NCBI GenBank assembly: GCA_963677455.1
Contig: OY781971.1
Coordinates: 3,162,001 to 3,226,000, forward strand
Direction of reading: 5' to 3'
Origin: Draconibacterium sp963677455
Lineage (GTDB): Bacteria > Bacteroidota > Bacteroidia > Bacteroidales > Prolixibacteraceae
DNA: 64,000 nt
Both the position numbers and the translations under genes were made by a program. The stretch's first letter is position 1. Each line of letters opens with the position of its first letter. The notes beneath the pieces are model-generated. The model saw nothing but the letters and a program-made list of their open reading frames with translations. It was not told the DNA's origin and ran no database searches. This document shows, one piece after another, positions 33,487-42,566 of the stretch.

Positions 33487-35370
33487 ATGAAACCCTACCT
33501 GCAAGCGGAAAATCTTTCGAAACGATGGGGAGAACTCCTATTGTTTGAAAATATATCATTCACCATTTTTGAAGGCCAAAAAGTTGCCTTAATCGCCCGA
33601 AACGGAACCGGAAAATCAACACTGCTTGATCTTCTGGCAGGAAAAGAAACACCGGAAAGTGGTTTGATTACATTAACAAATGATGTTAAACTGGGGTATT
33701 TTGAACAAATACCAAATCTGAATCCATACCACACCGTTATTGAAGAAATTTTTACAAGCGACAACGAAAAAGTAAAAACGGTTAAAGCTTTCGAACTTGC
33801 TGTGGCGCAAAATAACCAAGATGAAATTGCTGCAATTTCGGCAAAAATGGATGAACTTAACGCTTGGGCAATCGAAAACGAGATCAAGCAAATTTTAACC
33901 GAATTAAAGATAACGAACCTTGAGCAAAAGGTTTCTGAACTTTCCGGCGGGCAGCAGAAAAGACTGGCACTTGCAAAGGTATTGATAGATCAGCCCGATT
34001 TGTTAATTCTCGACGAACCTACCAACCATCTCGATCTGGAAATGATTGAATGGCTCGAAGATTACCTTGAAAAAACAAAATCGACCTTGCTAATGGTCAC
34101 GCACGACCGCTATTTCCTCGATCGCGTGTGCAACGAGATCATTGAAATGGAAGACAACCAGATTTACAGTTACCAAGGCAATTATTCCTATTTTCTCGAG
34201 AAACGGGAAGAACGCATCCAAATGCAACAAGCGTCGGTATTAAAGGCAAAAAATCAGCTACGTACTGAGATTGAATGGATGCGCCGCATGCCCAAAGCCC
34301 GCAGCCACAAAGCCAAATACCGCGTAGATTCGTTTCAAGATCTGAAAGAAAAAGCCTCTCAAAATTACCGAGAAGAAAAAGTAGAACTCAGCGTGAAATC
34401 TTCGCGGCTAGGTAAGAAAATTGTTGAGATTAACAAGGTCTCTAAATCATTTCCGGGAGTAAAACTGATTGAAGATTTCTCTTATAAGTTTCAGCGTTTT
34501 GAAAAGGTGGGGATCGTAGGAAAAAACGGAACCGGTAAATCCACATTTTTAAACCTGATGACAAGAGCCCTGACTCCGGATTCGGGAACAATAGAAATTG
34601 GCGAAACAATAAATTTCGGCTACTACCGTCAGGAAGGAATTACGTTTGATCCGAAAGAAAAGGTAATTGAAGCAGTACAAAAAATTGCAGAATTTATTTA
34701 TTTCGAAGACGGTTCAAAAATGAGTGCGACTCAAATGCTCACCCGTTTTTTGTTTCCTCCCGAAACGCAATACAACTTCATTGAAAAACTGAGTGGCGGC
34801 GAACAACGCCGTTTGTACCTCTGTACGGTATTAATGCAAAATCCGAATTTCCTGATTTTGGATGAGCCTACCAACGATTTGGATATAATGACACTTAACG
34901 TGTTGGAAGAATACCTGCAGTCGTTTGCCGGCTGCGTTATAATCGTTTCGCACGACCGCTTCTTTATGGATAAAATCGTCGATCATCTTTTTGTGTTTGA
35001 AGGTGAAGGGAAGATCACCGATTTCCCCGGAAATTATACCATTTACCGCAATAAAGTTGAGGAAGACGAGGAGAAGTCAAAAAACAAAGCGAAAGCTGAG
35101 GCCAAAACAACGGAAATAAAACCTAAGGGAAAGCCACAAAACGAGAATAAGAAACAAAAACTTTCCTTTAACGAGAAACGAGAGTTCGAGCAACTCGAAA
35201 AAGAAATTCCGGAATTAGAGTTTCAAAAAGAGAAGCTGGAAAACCAGATGAACTCAGGCGAACTTACCCACGACGAACTCTACGAAAAATCGTTGGAATT
35301 AGAAAAAATAAAAACTCTTCTCGATGAGAAAGAGTTTCGCTGGTTGGAGTTAAGTGAAATAGGCAACTGA
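33487..35370 (+). CDS. ABC-F family ATPase (Uup-like)
   Basis: 627 residues with two tandem ABC ATPase domains and no membrane segment. Domain 1: Walker A ARNGTGKST (about 37-45), signature LSGGQQKRLALAK, Walker B LLILDEPTNHLDL. The linker (about 240-310) carries the ABC-F EIEWMRRMPKARSHKAK motif. Domain 2: GKNGTGKST, LSGGEQRRLYL, FLILDEPTNDLDI. A basic linker (about 540-565) and a C-terminal coiled coil (EQLEKEIPELEFQKEKLENQ) indicate the Uup branch, which binds DNA or the ribosome. Role: ribosome-associated ATPase, possibly in transposon precise excision or ribosome biogenesis. Confidence 0.93.
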   Translation: MKPYLQAENLSKRWGELLLFENISFTIFEGQKVALIARNGTGKSTLLDLLAGKETPESGLITLTNDVKLGYFEQIPNLNPYHTVIEEIFTSDNEKVKTVKAFELAVAQNNQDEIAAISAKMDELNAWAIENEIKQILTELKITNLEQKVSELSGGQQKRLALAKVLIDQPDLLILDEPTNHLDLEMIEWLEDYLEKTKSTLLMVTHDRYFLDRVCNEIIEMEDNQIYSYQGNYSYFLEKREERIQMQQASVLKAKNQLRTEIEWMRRMPKARSHKAKYRVDSFQDLKEKASQNYREEKVELSVKSSRLGKKIVEINKVSKSFPGVKLIEDFSYKFQRFEKVGIVGKNGTGKSTFLNLMTRALTPDSGTIEIGETINFGYYRQEGITFDPKEKVIEAVQKIAEFIYFEDGSKMSATQMLTRFLFPPETQYNFIEKLSGGEQRRLYLCTVLMQNPNFLILDEPTNDLDIMTLNVLEEYLQSFAGCVIIVSHDRFFMDKIVDHLFVFEGEGKITDFPGNYTIYRNKVEEDEEKSKNKAKAEAKTTEIKPKGKPQNENKKQKLSFNEKREFEQLEKEIPELEFQKEKLENQMNSGELTHDELYEKSLELEKIKTLLDEKEFRWLELSEIGN

Positions 35371-35386
35371 GAAGCCTATTTATTGA

Positions 35387-35779
35387 TTAAATATCGTCGA
35401 AATCAACGTTAGTGTAATCTTTCACAGGCTCAGTTTCATTTAATACAACTTCTTCATCAAATGATTCTGTGTTTTGCTGCCTTTCTCGAACTTCTGGTTG
35501 TTTCTCTTCAATAAAATCTACCACTTCCTGCAAGCTTTCCAGGAATTTCTCAAAATCCTCGCGATATAAGAAAACCTTGTGCTTTTCGTAAGAGAATTTA
35601 CCGTTCTCTCCAAAACGCTTTTTACTTTCCGTAATTGTCAAATAATATTCATCACTACGGGTGCTTTTTACATCAAAAAAATAAGTTCTTTTTCCGGCAC
35701 GGATCACTTTTGAGTGAATTTCTTGCTTAAAACGGCTTTCAGAATTGGTTACTCCCTCCTTGTTATCAACACTTTCCAT
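35387..35779 (-). CDS. PUR-alpha-like DNA/RNA-binding protein (DUF3276)
   Basis: 130 residues. The central domain (about 18-90) reads IHSKVIRAGKRTYFFDVKST, then DEYYLTITESKKRF and KHKVFLYREDFEKFLESL, the PUR-repeat pattern of beta strands and one helix typical of DUF3276. Tails at both ends are acidic. Members are universal in Bacteroidota and bind single-stranded nucleic acid; the cellular role is not settled. It starts at ATG 35779 with a -7 box at 35814-35821. Confidence 0.92.
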   Translation of the reverse strand: MESVDNKEGVTNSESRFKQEIHSKVIRAGKRTYFFDVKSTRSDEYYLTITESKKRFGENGKFSYEKHKVFLYREDFEKFLESLQEVVDFIEEKQPEVRERQQNTESFDEEVVLNETEPVKDYTNVDFDDI

Positions 35780-35813
35780 CCTACACTTTTTTGATTTTTG
35801 ATTTAGTTCATCT

Positions 35814-35821
35814 CAAAAATA
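35814..35821 (-). promoter_or_regulatory. -7 promoter box of the PUR-alpha-like gene
   Basis: CAAAAATA on plus is TATTTTTG on minus, exact TAnnTTTG. Confidence 0.5.
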
Positions 35822-35902
35822 GAAAAATATTTTAGAAATATTAACAAATGCCCACAAACCTGAAGACCGTCGCATTAAAAATATGTTTTTTTAGGAAGCA
35901 CA

Positions 35903-35930
35903 AAAAAAGGGGATTCATTGTGAATCCCCT
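35903..35930 (-). terminator. Intrinsic terminator after folD
   Basis: Minus strand AGGGGATTCA CAA TGAATCCCCT TTTTTTG: a 10-bp perfect stem and T tract. Confidence 0.85.
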
Positions 35931-35956
35931 CTGATATTTGACTTTTCTATTTGCGT

Positions 35957-36832
35957 TTAACTGTAAATCTCCTTTTTTGCAGAAAGCAGTGTATTTAACA
36001 ATAAAGAAGTTCTTGTCATCGGACCAACACCGCCTGGAACCGGAGTAATGTAAGAACATAAAGGAGCTACTTCGTCGAACAATACATCGCCTTTAAGCTT
36101 CCATCCCGATTTTGTTTGATCTGATTTTACACGGGTTGTACCCACGTCAATTACTACGGCGCCTTCTTTAACCATATCGCCTTTTACAAACTCAGGCACT
36201 CCCATCGCAACGATAAGAATATCTGCATTGCGACAAACTTCTTTCAAATTGGCAGTTCTACTATGGGCAACGGTTACAGTTGCGTTAATTGCCTTTTGCG
36301 ACATTAACACACTCATTGGGCGGCCAACAATATTACTACGGCCCAACACTACACAATTTTTCCCACTTGTTTCTATGTTATAGCGTTTCAATAACTCAAC
36401 GATACCATAAGGAGTAGCCGAAACAAACGACGGCAATCCAATTACCATCCGTCCAACATTTATCGGATGAAAACCATCAACATCTTTTTTAGGATCAATG
36501 GCTTCAATTACCTTTTGTTCCGAAATATGTTTTGGCAACGGCAACTGAACAATAAACCCATCGATATCATCGTCCTTGTTCAAGTCATGTACTTTTGCCA
36601 ACAATTCTTCTTCGGTAACATCATCTTCATAACGAATCAATGACGATTTGAAACCAACAGCCTCACAATCCTTAATTTTGTAGGCCACATAAGTTTCACT
36701 TCCACCATCGTGTCCAACTAATATTGCAGCAAGATGTGGTTGTTTAGCACCGCCTTCTACCAGTTTTTTAACTTCTTCAGCTATTTCCTGCTTAATTTCA
36801 GCAGCTACTTTTTTCCCGTCAATCAGATTCAT
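35957..36832 (-). CDS. folD: Methylenetetrahydrofolate dehydrogenase/cyclohydrolase FolD
   Basis: 291 residues. Family motifs: ILVGHDGGSETYVAYKIKDC with the catalytic Tyr/Lys (about 38-57), IDGFIVQLPLPKHI, KDVDGFHPINVGRM, VVLGRSNIVGRPMSVLM (Rossmann dinucleotide site, about 163-179) and the C-terminal TPVPGGVGPMTRTSLL. A bifunctional cytoplasmic enzyme interconverting 5,10-methylene- and 10-formyl-tetrahydrofolate with NADP, supplying purine and formyl-Met synthesis. It lies 52 bp downstream of ffh and may share its transcript. Confidence 0.98.
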   Translation of the reverse strand: MNLIDGKKVAAEIKQEIAEEVKKLVEGGAKQPHLAAILVGHDGGSETYVAYKIKDCEAVGFKSSLIRYEDDVTEEELLAKVHDLNKDDDIDGFIVQLPLPKHISEQKVIEAIDPKKDVDGFHPINVGRMVIGLPSFVSATPYGIVELLKRYNIETSGKNCVVLGRSNIVGRPMSVLMSQKAINATVTVAHSRTANLKEVCRNADILIVAMGVPEFVKGDMVKEGAVVIDVGTTRVKSDQTKSGWKLKGDVLFDEVAPLCSYITPVPGGVGPMTRTSLLLNTLLSAKKEIYS

Positions 36833-36884
36833 AATTTCTTATTAAAACGTCTTATTTCGCGTAATTTATTTTGCTTCGAATAAA

Positions 36885-38222
36885 CTATCTCCGGCCACGT
36901 TGCTGCATTCCCGACATCATTCGCTGTACATTCTTACCTTGAGAAACCATACGCATCATTTTACGGGTTTCGGCAAATTGTTTCAGCAAACGGTTAACTT
37001 CAGGCACATCGGTACCAGATCCTAAAGCGATCCTTTTTCTTCTCGATCCGCTGATTAATGACGGATCTTGTCTTTCCTCCGGTGTCATTGAATAAATAAT
37101 GGCTTCGATGTGTTTAAATGCGTCATCATCAATATCCATATTTTTCATGGCTTTACCCATTCCAGGAATCATTCCAACCACGTCTTTCAGGTTACCCATC
37201 TTTTTAATTTGCGCAATCTGCTTTAAGAAATCGTTGAAATCAAAAGTATTTTTAGCCAGTTTTTTCTGAAGTCGTTTTGCCTCTTCTTCGTCAAACTGCT
37301 CTTGTGCTTTTTCAACCAGCGAAACAATATCCCCCATACCGAGAATACGATCGGCCATCCTGTTTGGATGAAAAACATCTAAAGCATCAAGCTTCTCGCC
37401 GGTTCCTACAAACTTAATTGGTTTTTCTACCACCGCACGAATAGAAATGGCAGCACCACCACGGGTATCGCCATCGAGTTTAGTTAAAACTACACCGTCA
37501 AAATCCAAACGATCGTTAAATTCTTTTGCCGTATTAACCGCATCCTGACCGGTCATTGAGTCAACCACAAAAAGAATCTCATCAGGATTGATGGCTTTTT
37601 TGACCGCTGCAATTTCGTTCATCATCTGCTCGTCAATAGCTAAACGCCCCGCGGTATCGACAATAACAACATCATTACCATTTGCCTTTGCTTGCTGAAT
37701 AGCGGCCTTGGCAATTTTTACAGGATCCATGTTTCCTTCTTCGCTATAAACAGGAACCCCGATTTGCTCGCCAAGTACCTTCAACTGATCAATCGCAGCC
37801 GGACGATAAACGTCGCCTGCAACCAACAACGGATGACGACCTTTTTTCTTTTTAAGCATATTGGCCAGCTTACCAGAAAAGGTTGTTTTACCGGATCCTT
37901 GCAAACCCGACATTAAAATTACAGCGGGTTTACTGGTTAATTCAATGTCGGTAAAAGTACCTCCCATCAGCTGGGCTAATTCGTCTTTAACGATCTTAAC
38001 CATTAACTGGCCTGGTTTTACCGCCGTTAAAACCTCTTGTCCAAGAGCTTTTTCCTTAACATCGTCGGTAAATTTTTTGGCAATTTTATAGTTTACATCG
38101 GCATCGAGCAATGCACGACGTATATCTTTTAAAGTTTCTGCTACGTTTATTTCGGTAATTGTCCCCTGCCCTTTTAATATTTTAAAGGACCGCTCCAACC
38201 TATCGCTTAAATTCTCGAACAT
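36885..38222 (-). CDS. ffh: Signal recognition particle GTPase Ffh
   Basis: 445 residues from ATG 38222. An in-frame codon 10 positions upstream lies inside the promoter box and is rejected. N domain, then G domain with GLQGSGKTTFSGKLA (P-loop, about 105), DTAGRLAID, TKLDGDTRGGAAIS and VGTGEKLDAL. The C-terminal M domain is Met-rich (KKMGNLKDVVGMIPGMGKAMKNM, then RMVSQGKNVQRMMSGM) and binds signal peptides and 4.5S RNA. It targets nascent membrane proteins to FtsY/SecYEG. Confidence 0.98.
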   Translation of the reverse strand: MFENLSDRLERSFKILKGQGTITEINVAETLKDIRRALLDADVNYKIAKKFTDDVKEKALGQEVLTAVKPGQLMVKIVKDELAQLMGGTFTDIELTSKPAVILMSGLQGSGKTTFSGKLANMLKKKKGRHPLLVAGDVYRPAAIDQLKVLGEQIGVPVYSEEGNMDPVKIAKAAIQQAKANGNDVVIVDTAGRLAIDEQMMNEIAAVKKAINPDEILFVVDSMTGQDAVNTAKEFNDRLDFDGVVLTKLDGDTRGGAAISIRAVVEKPIKFVGTGEKLDALDVFHPNRMADRILGMGDIVSLVEKAQEQFDEEEAKRLQKKLAKNTFDFNDFLKQIAQIKKMGNLKDVVGMIPGMGKAMKNMDIDDDAFKHIEAIIYSMTPEERQDPSLISGSRRKRIALGSGTDVPEVNRLLKQFAETRKMMRMVSQGKNVQRMMSGMQQRGRR

Positions 38223-38249
38223 GCTTTCAATAGTTTTGAAAATGAGGTG

Positions 38250-38257
38250 CAAAAATA
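38250..38257 (-). promoter_or_regulatory. -7 promoter box of ffh
   Basis: CAAAAATA on plus is TATTTTTG on minus, exact TAnnTTTG; this decides the start at 38222. Confidence 0.6.
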
Positions 38258-38360
38258 GAAAAAAAAGACAAAGAATCAGAATGAATCCGCCTTGGAAAAC
38301 AATGCAAATTTAAGAATACTTTCTCCCCTGTATCAGCAGGTTCGCCATCAACTAAAAGAA

Positions 38361-38403
38361 AAAAGCCCTGCTCTAACACCACAATGGGAAAGAACAAGGC
38401 TTA
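38361..38403 (-). terminator. Terminator of the kdu operon
   Basis: Minus strand AAGCCTTGTTCT ... AGAGCAGGGCTTTTTTC: a 12-bp stem with two mismatches or wobbles, a ~19-nt loop and a T tract. Confidence 0.6.
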
Positions 38404-38430
38404 TTATTTGGTTTTCTCAACAATCTGAAA

Positions 38431-39699
38431 TTAAAGCTTCCTGATTGGTGAAGAAAGCTTTTCTGCTTCTTCGCTAATATATTTTCGGAATCCGTCTTCT
38501 GTTTTCCACTGGTCTTTTTCTAATCCCCACACGGCAAAGAAATAATGCTGAGCAGGTGCACCGCTCTGGCACTTTTGCCCAATGTAGTAGGTTTCAGAAA
38601 TTATATTGCTGAAGTTCTTTTCTTCAACTGTTTTGTAACCAAGCTGAAAGAAATTGGTATCAGACGATCGTCCTATTTTGCCGGCTTCCGAAGCAGGTAC
38701 TAACACAGCCATCCCCAGTTCGTCGTTATTCAACGACTGAACATCGTGTGTACCGATACATTTATAACCGGCAGCATCAAACTGAAAAGGCTCACGCTTT
38801 AACATGCTGGTTACAATACCGGTAACAATCTGCGATCCTTCCGGGCAACCTGTTACTGTTACGTCCGATTGAAACCAATATTTACCGGGATAAACAGAAA
38901 TACGCTCAACTGCTTGCAAGTTATCGCCATCAACCGCCCATCCTTCATAACGCAATTCGAAAACAGAGCGAACGGGGCCTTCGGCAATTTTCTGATACTC
39001 GTAAACAGGTGTTGAACCAAGTCGATAAAGCGAATCGTTTTTTAGCAGTGCCAATCCTCCGGAACCTAGCGAACTTCCACAATGAAGCACATCCATTCCC
39101 CAGTCAGCCAGGTCGTGGTAGCTTCCCAACTCACTGGTTTGAACTTTATCGACAATCATTTCGGGTTTCAACTTCCCGAAAAGATCTTTCACATTTCTAC
39201 AGTCGAAATAAACCCGGAAGCCCATTTTATCATTTTCCCAACTCACACTTTCTGCCTGCGCAATAATTTCAAAACCATTGTCGCATGGCAAAGCCTCATA
39301 ATGATTAACTTCTTTAAACGAACCATCATCTTGTTTTATTCCTAAACGCAAATTTGTTCGTTTCTCAAATTCAGGATAATTGTCAGCCAAAACCTGATCC
39401 ACTGCAACTGCTAGAGTTTCTCCGGCTTTAAAATCAAGCAAAATTACAACTTCATCCCAGTTACCATCCCTATCCAGATCATCTGCCTGGCTTGGGATAT
39501 ATTGATCATCTTCGGTTTTAAAAACCGGCAAATAGCCTTCTTTCAGATCAGCAACAGCTGCAATTTGCTCCCGCGAAATAACAATTACTTCATCGTTACG
39601 ATCCGAATTCAATGAGTTTTCGAAAGTTAAACCAGCCTCTTGCTTGCAAGAAAAACCAACAAAAGCAAGTGCGAGTAAAAGAAAAATCTGGCTTCTCAT
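38431..39699 (-). CDS. DUF4861 lipoprotein
   Basis: 422 residues with a lipoprotein signal ending GFSC (Cys about 18). The body is a beta-rich DUF4861 domain: NDEVIVISREQI, DLDRDGNWDEVVILLDF, SYHDLADWGMDVLHCGSSLGSGGLAL, YPGKYWFQSDVTVTG and YFFAVWGLEKDQW. DUF4861 proteins occur in polysaccharide-degradation loci for pectin and related acidic glycans, and the fold suggests carbohydrate binding or an unassigned hydrolase/lyase. Here it is 4 bp downstream of kduD, which supports a role on unsaturated uronate oligosaccharides in the envelope. Confidence 0.85.
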   Translation of the reverse strand: MRSQIFLLLALAFVGFSCKQEAGLTFENSLNSDRNDEVIVISREQIAAVADLKEGYLPVFKTEDDQYIPSQADDLDRDGNWDEVVILLDFKAGETLAVAVDQVLADNYPEFEKRTNLRLGIKQDDGSFKEVNHYEALPCDNGFEIIAQAESVSWENDKMGFRVYFDCRNVKDLFGKLKPEMIVDKVQTSELGSYHDLADWGMDVLHCGSSLGSGGLALLKNDSLYRLGSTPVYEYQKIAEGPVRSVFELRYEGWAVDGDNLQAVERISVYPGKYWFQSDVTVTGCPEGSQIVTGIVTSMLKREPFQFDAAGYKCIGTHDVQSLNNDELGMAVLVPASEAGKIGRSSDTNFFQLGYKTVEEKNFSNIISETYYIGQKCQSGAPAQHYFFAVWGLEKDQWKTEDGFRKYISEEAEKLSSPIRKL

Positions 39700-39703
39700 A
39701 ATT

Positions 39704-40504
39704 TTAAGGTAAATCGTTTTCGCCTTTCACATATCCGAAGTTGGCCAGAATTCCTCCATCAACATACAGAACGTGGCCATTTACAAAATCACTGGCTTTT
39801 GATGCCAGGAACAAAGCGGCATTACCTACATCTTCGGGCTCTCCCCACCTTCCGGCAGGCGTACGTGTCATTACCAAATCGTTAAACGGATGTCCTCCTT
39901 CACGAATTGGCGCGGTTTGAGAAGTAGCAATATAACCGGGACCAATTCCGTTAATTTGGACATTGTATTTAGCCCACTCACAAGTCATATTTGCCGTTAG
40001 CAATTTTAAACCACCTTTTGCTGATGCATAAGCAGACACCGAATTCCGTCCGTAAACGCTCATCATCGAACACATATTAATGATTTTTCCAGAGCGTCTT
40101 TCAATCATTTTCGGAGCTACTCGTTTTGCCACAATTAATGGTGCAACAAGATCAATATCAATTACCTGTTTGTAGTCTGCAATTGGCATATCCAAAATCG
40201 GAATACGTTTGATAATACCGGCATTATTCACAAGAATATCTACCGCGCCAACTTCCTGCTCAATTTTAGAGATGCCTTTATCAACATCCTCTTCGTTTGT
40301 AACATCAAATTTTAACGTGTAAACGTCAATCCCAACTTCAGCATATTCGGCTTTGCAGCTTTCAAGCTTTTCGTCTGAGATATCATTTACACAAATCTTC
40401 GCACCGGCCTGGCCCAGAACTTTTCCGATGGCCATACCAATACCGTGAGTTCCTCCGGTTATCAAAGCAACTTTACCGGAAAGGTTAAATAATTCTTGTA
40501 TCAT
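39704..40504 (-). CDS. kduD: 2-deoxy-D-gluconate 3-dehydrogenase (SDR)
   Basis: 266 residues, short-chain dehydrogenase. The cofactor motif is TGGTHGIGMAIG (about 16-27), with NNAGI (about 92), catalytic Ser in CSMMSVYG and YASAKGGLK (Tyr/Lys about 159/163). The kduI gene directly upstream points to KduD, which reduces 2,5-diketo-3-deoxygluconate to 2-keto-3-deoxygluconate. The two enzymes convert 4-deoxy-5-keto-uronate from pectin, alginate-like or glycosaminoglycan lyase products to KDG. Kdg kinase and aldolase genes are not in the window. Confidence 0.92.
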   Translation of the reverse strand: MIQELFNLSGKVALITGGTHGIGMAIGKVLGQAGAKICVNDISDEKLESCKAEYAEVGIDVYTLKFDVTNEEDVDKGISKIEQEVGAVDILVNNAGIIKRIPILDMPIADYKQVIDIDLVAPLIVAKRVAPKMIERRSGKIINMCSMMSVYGRNSVSAYASAKGGLKLLTANMTCEWAKYNVQINGIGPGYIATSQTAPIREGGHPFNDLVMTRTPAGRWGEPEDVGNAALFLASKASDFVNGHVLYVDGGILANFGYVKGENDLP

Positions 40505-40522
40505 TTGTTTGTTTTTTATTGG

Positions 40523-41365
40523 TTATCTAAGATCAGTTGGAGCAATTATATCCATATCAGTATAGTCTAGATTCTCGCCGGCCATTCCCCAAATAAAAAT
40601 GTAATTTGAAGTTCCGGCAGCTGCATGAATCGACCATTCCGGAGATATTACCGCCTGCTCATTATGCATCCAAATGTGACGTGTTTCGTCGGGTTGTCCC
40701 ATAAAATGGCAAATTGCCTGGTTCTCCGGCACATTAAAATAGAAGTAAACTTCGTTTCGGCGACTATGTTGATGAGGAGGCATTGTATTCCAAACACTAC
40801 CCGGTTTTAACTCTGTCATTCCCATTTGCAACTGGCAAGTTTCAACCACTCCATTAATCAACAACTGGTTTATATTTCGTTCGTTTGAAGTTTCAAGCGC
40901 TCCCAAATGCAATACATTCGCATCGCCCATGGTAACATGTTTTGTTGGATATTCCTTGTGTGCAGGAGCCGAATTAATGTAAAAGTGTGCAGGATTTTCA
41001 GCATCATCAGATTTAAAAAGTACTTCTTTACTGCCTTTACCTATGTATATTGCATCTTTAAAATTCATTTTGTACTCGGTGCCATCAACAACAATTGCTC
41101 CTGCTCCTGCAACACTAATTACACCTACTTCGCGACGATCGCAAAAATGTTCTGCCTTTAAAGGATCGATTGCCTCGAGTGGCAAAGCCTCCGTAAGCGG
41201 CACTGCACCTCCAACAATGTATCTTTCGATGGATGAATAAACCAATCGTACATTTCCCGGATCCATCAGTTTCTCAACCAAAAACTCTTTTCTTATACGC
41301 TGTGTATCATAAGATTTAAAATCTTCAGGATGATACGCAAAACGTTCTTCATAAATTGTTGCCAT
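40523..41365 (-). CDS. kduI: 5-keto-4-deoxyuronate isomerase (DKI isomerase)
   Basis: 280 residues, cupin-type KduI. The metal-binding motif PPHQHSRRNEVYFYF (His196, His198, Glu203 by count from the start) is present, with a later ISPEWSIHAAAG supplying the fourth ligand. The N-terminus (YDTQRIRKEFLVEKL) and VGGAVPL match the family. It isomerises 5-keto-4-deoxyuronate to 2,5-diketo-3-deoxygluconate. First gene of a kduI-kduD-DUF4861 operon, divergent from a LacI regulator with an operator between them. Confidence 0.96.
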   Translation of the reverse strand: MATIYEERFAYHPEDFKSYDTQRIRKEFLVEKLMDPGNVRLVYSSIERYIVGGAVPLTEALPLEAIDPLKAEHFCDRREVGVISVAGAGAIVVDGTEYKMNFKDAIYIGKGSKEVLFKSDDAENPAHFYINSAPAHKEYPTKHVTMGDANVLHLGALETSNERNINQLLINGVVETCQLQMGMTELKPGSVWNTMPPHQHSRRNEVYFYFNVPENQAICHFMGQPDETRHIWMHNEQAVISPEWSIHAAAGTSNYIFIWGMAGENLDYTDMDIIAPTDLR

Positions 41366-41401
41366 ACTATTCTTATTTTTTATTGATTACTATTAATTCG
41401 A

Positions 41402-41409
41402 CAAAAGTA
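41402..41409 (-). promoter_or_regulatory. -7 promoter box of the kdu operon
   Basis: CAAAAGTA on plus is TACTTTTG on minus, exact TAnnTTTG, 37 bp from the kduI start codon. The -33 region would overlap the operator described next. Confidence 0.6.
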
Positions 41410-41427
41410 ACAAGAAAAACAGAAAAA

Positions 41428-41441
41428 TGCAATCGATTGCA
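41428..41441. promoter_or_regulatory. LacI-family operator in the kduI/regulator gap
   Basis: TGCAATCGATTGCA is a perfect 14-bp palindrome with the central CG step usual for LacI-family operators. It lies at the -33 position of the kduI promoter and 44 bp from the regulator start, so it could control both directions. Confidence 0.75.
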
Positions 41442-41484
41442 AAACTTCAGAATAATTCTTAACTTCGCTTTCAAATTTGGAAAA

Positions 41485-42513
41485 ATGGCTCAAAAACCTG
41501 ATACAACAATACACGATATAGCAAAGGCACTTAACATCTCTGCATCAACAGTTTCGAGAGCTTTAAAGGATAATCCACTAATTAAAGAAGCTACCCGGAA
41601 AAGAATTCAGGATACAGCTAAAGAAATGGGGTATCGCCCCAATACACTCGCAGCTAACTTTCGTACGCGCCGCACTAATACAATTGGAGTGATCGTCCCC
41701 TTAATTAACAGGCATTTTTTCTCATCGGTAATTAGCGGAATAGAAGACATTGCCTACCAGCAGGGATTTGCTGTAACTATTTCGCAATCAAACGATGATT
41801 TTGAAAAGGAATGCAAAATTGCGCAAACGCTTTTTACCAACCGGGTTGATGGACTTATTCTGTCAATTGGGATGAATACAAAAAATTACGAACACCTGAA
41901 ATTGTTTTCAGATCGAAATATTCCACTGGTGTTTTTCGACCGGGTTGTAGACGAAATTAAAGCCCATAAAATTGTTGTCGACGATTTTGGAGGTGGTTAC
42001 TCTGCTACGCGCCACCTGATCAATCAAGGAAGAAAAAAGATAGCCATGATTGGTGGCCCACTCAACCTGAAAATTTATGAAAGAAGACAGGAAGGTTATT
42101 TAAGCGCACTAAAAGACAGCGGGCTGGAAGTAAACAAAAACATGATCCTGCACAACAGCTTAACACGGGAAGACGGTACGAATGCAATAAAAAAATTGCT
42201 GGAGCAAAACACAAAGCCTGATGCAATTTTTTGTGCAAACGATACAACCGCATTAAGCACCATTATTTATTTGCAGAAACAGAATATCCGCGTACCTGAA
42301 GACATAGCGATTGTCGGCTTTAGCAACGAACCTTTTTCCGAACTTGTAACACCATCTATCAGTACCATCAAACAACCGGGTTTTGAAATGGGACAAAAAG
42401 CTGCTGAACTCATCATTAATCAGATCACTAAAAAAGGGAATAAGACTATTCCTGAGACAATAGAAATGCCCACGGAACTAATTGTTCGAAATTCTTCTTC
42501 AATACAAGTGTAG
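41485..42513 (+). CDS. LacI family transcriptional regulator of the kdu operon
   Basis: 342 residues from ATG 41485; the frame runs 43 codons further upstream but crosses the operator. The N-terminal LacI helix-turn-helix is TIHDIAKALNISASTVSRAL (about 7-26) with the hinge at MGYRPNTLAANFRTRRT. The periplasmic-binding-protein-like domain follows: IGVIVPLINRHFFSSVISGI, PLVFFDRVVD, DAIFCANDTTALSTI. It is likely to sense a uronate breakdown product such as KDG and release the 14-bp palindrome. Ligand and operator are inferred from gene order. Confidence 0.93.
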   Translation: MAQKPDTTIHDIAKALNISASTVSRALKDNPLIKEATRKRIQDTAKEMGYRPNTLAANFRTRRTNTIGVIVPLINRHFFSSVISGIEDIAYQQGFAVTISQSNDDFEKECKIAQTLFTNRVDGLILSIGMNTKNYEHLKLFSDRNIPLVFFDRVVDEIKAHKIVVDDFGGGYSATRHLINQGRKKIAMIGGPLNLKIYERRQEGYLSALKDSGLEVNKNMILHNSLTREDGTNAIKKLLEQNTKPDAIFCANDTTALSTIIYLQKQNIRVPEDIAIVGFSNEPFSELVTPSISTIKQPGFEMGQKAAELIINQITKKGNKTIPETIEMPTELIVRNSSSIQV

Positions 42514-42566
42514 CCAATTGCTCCAATCTCGTTTATAAGCATCAGTATTATTTCCTATTTTGCGGC

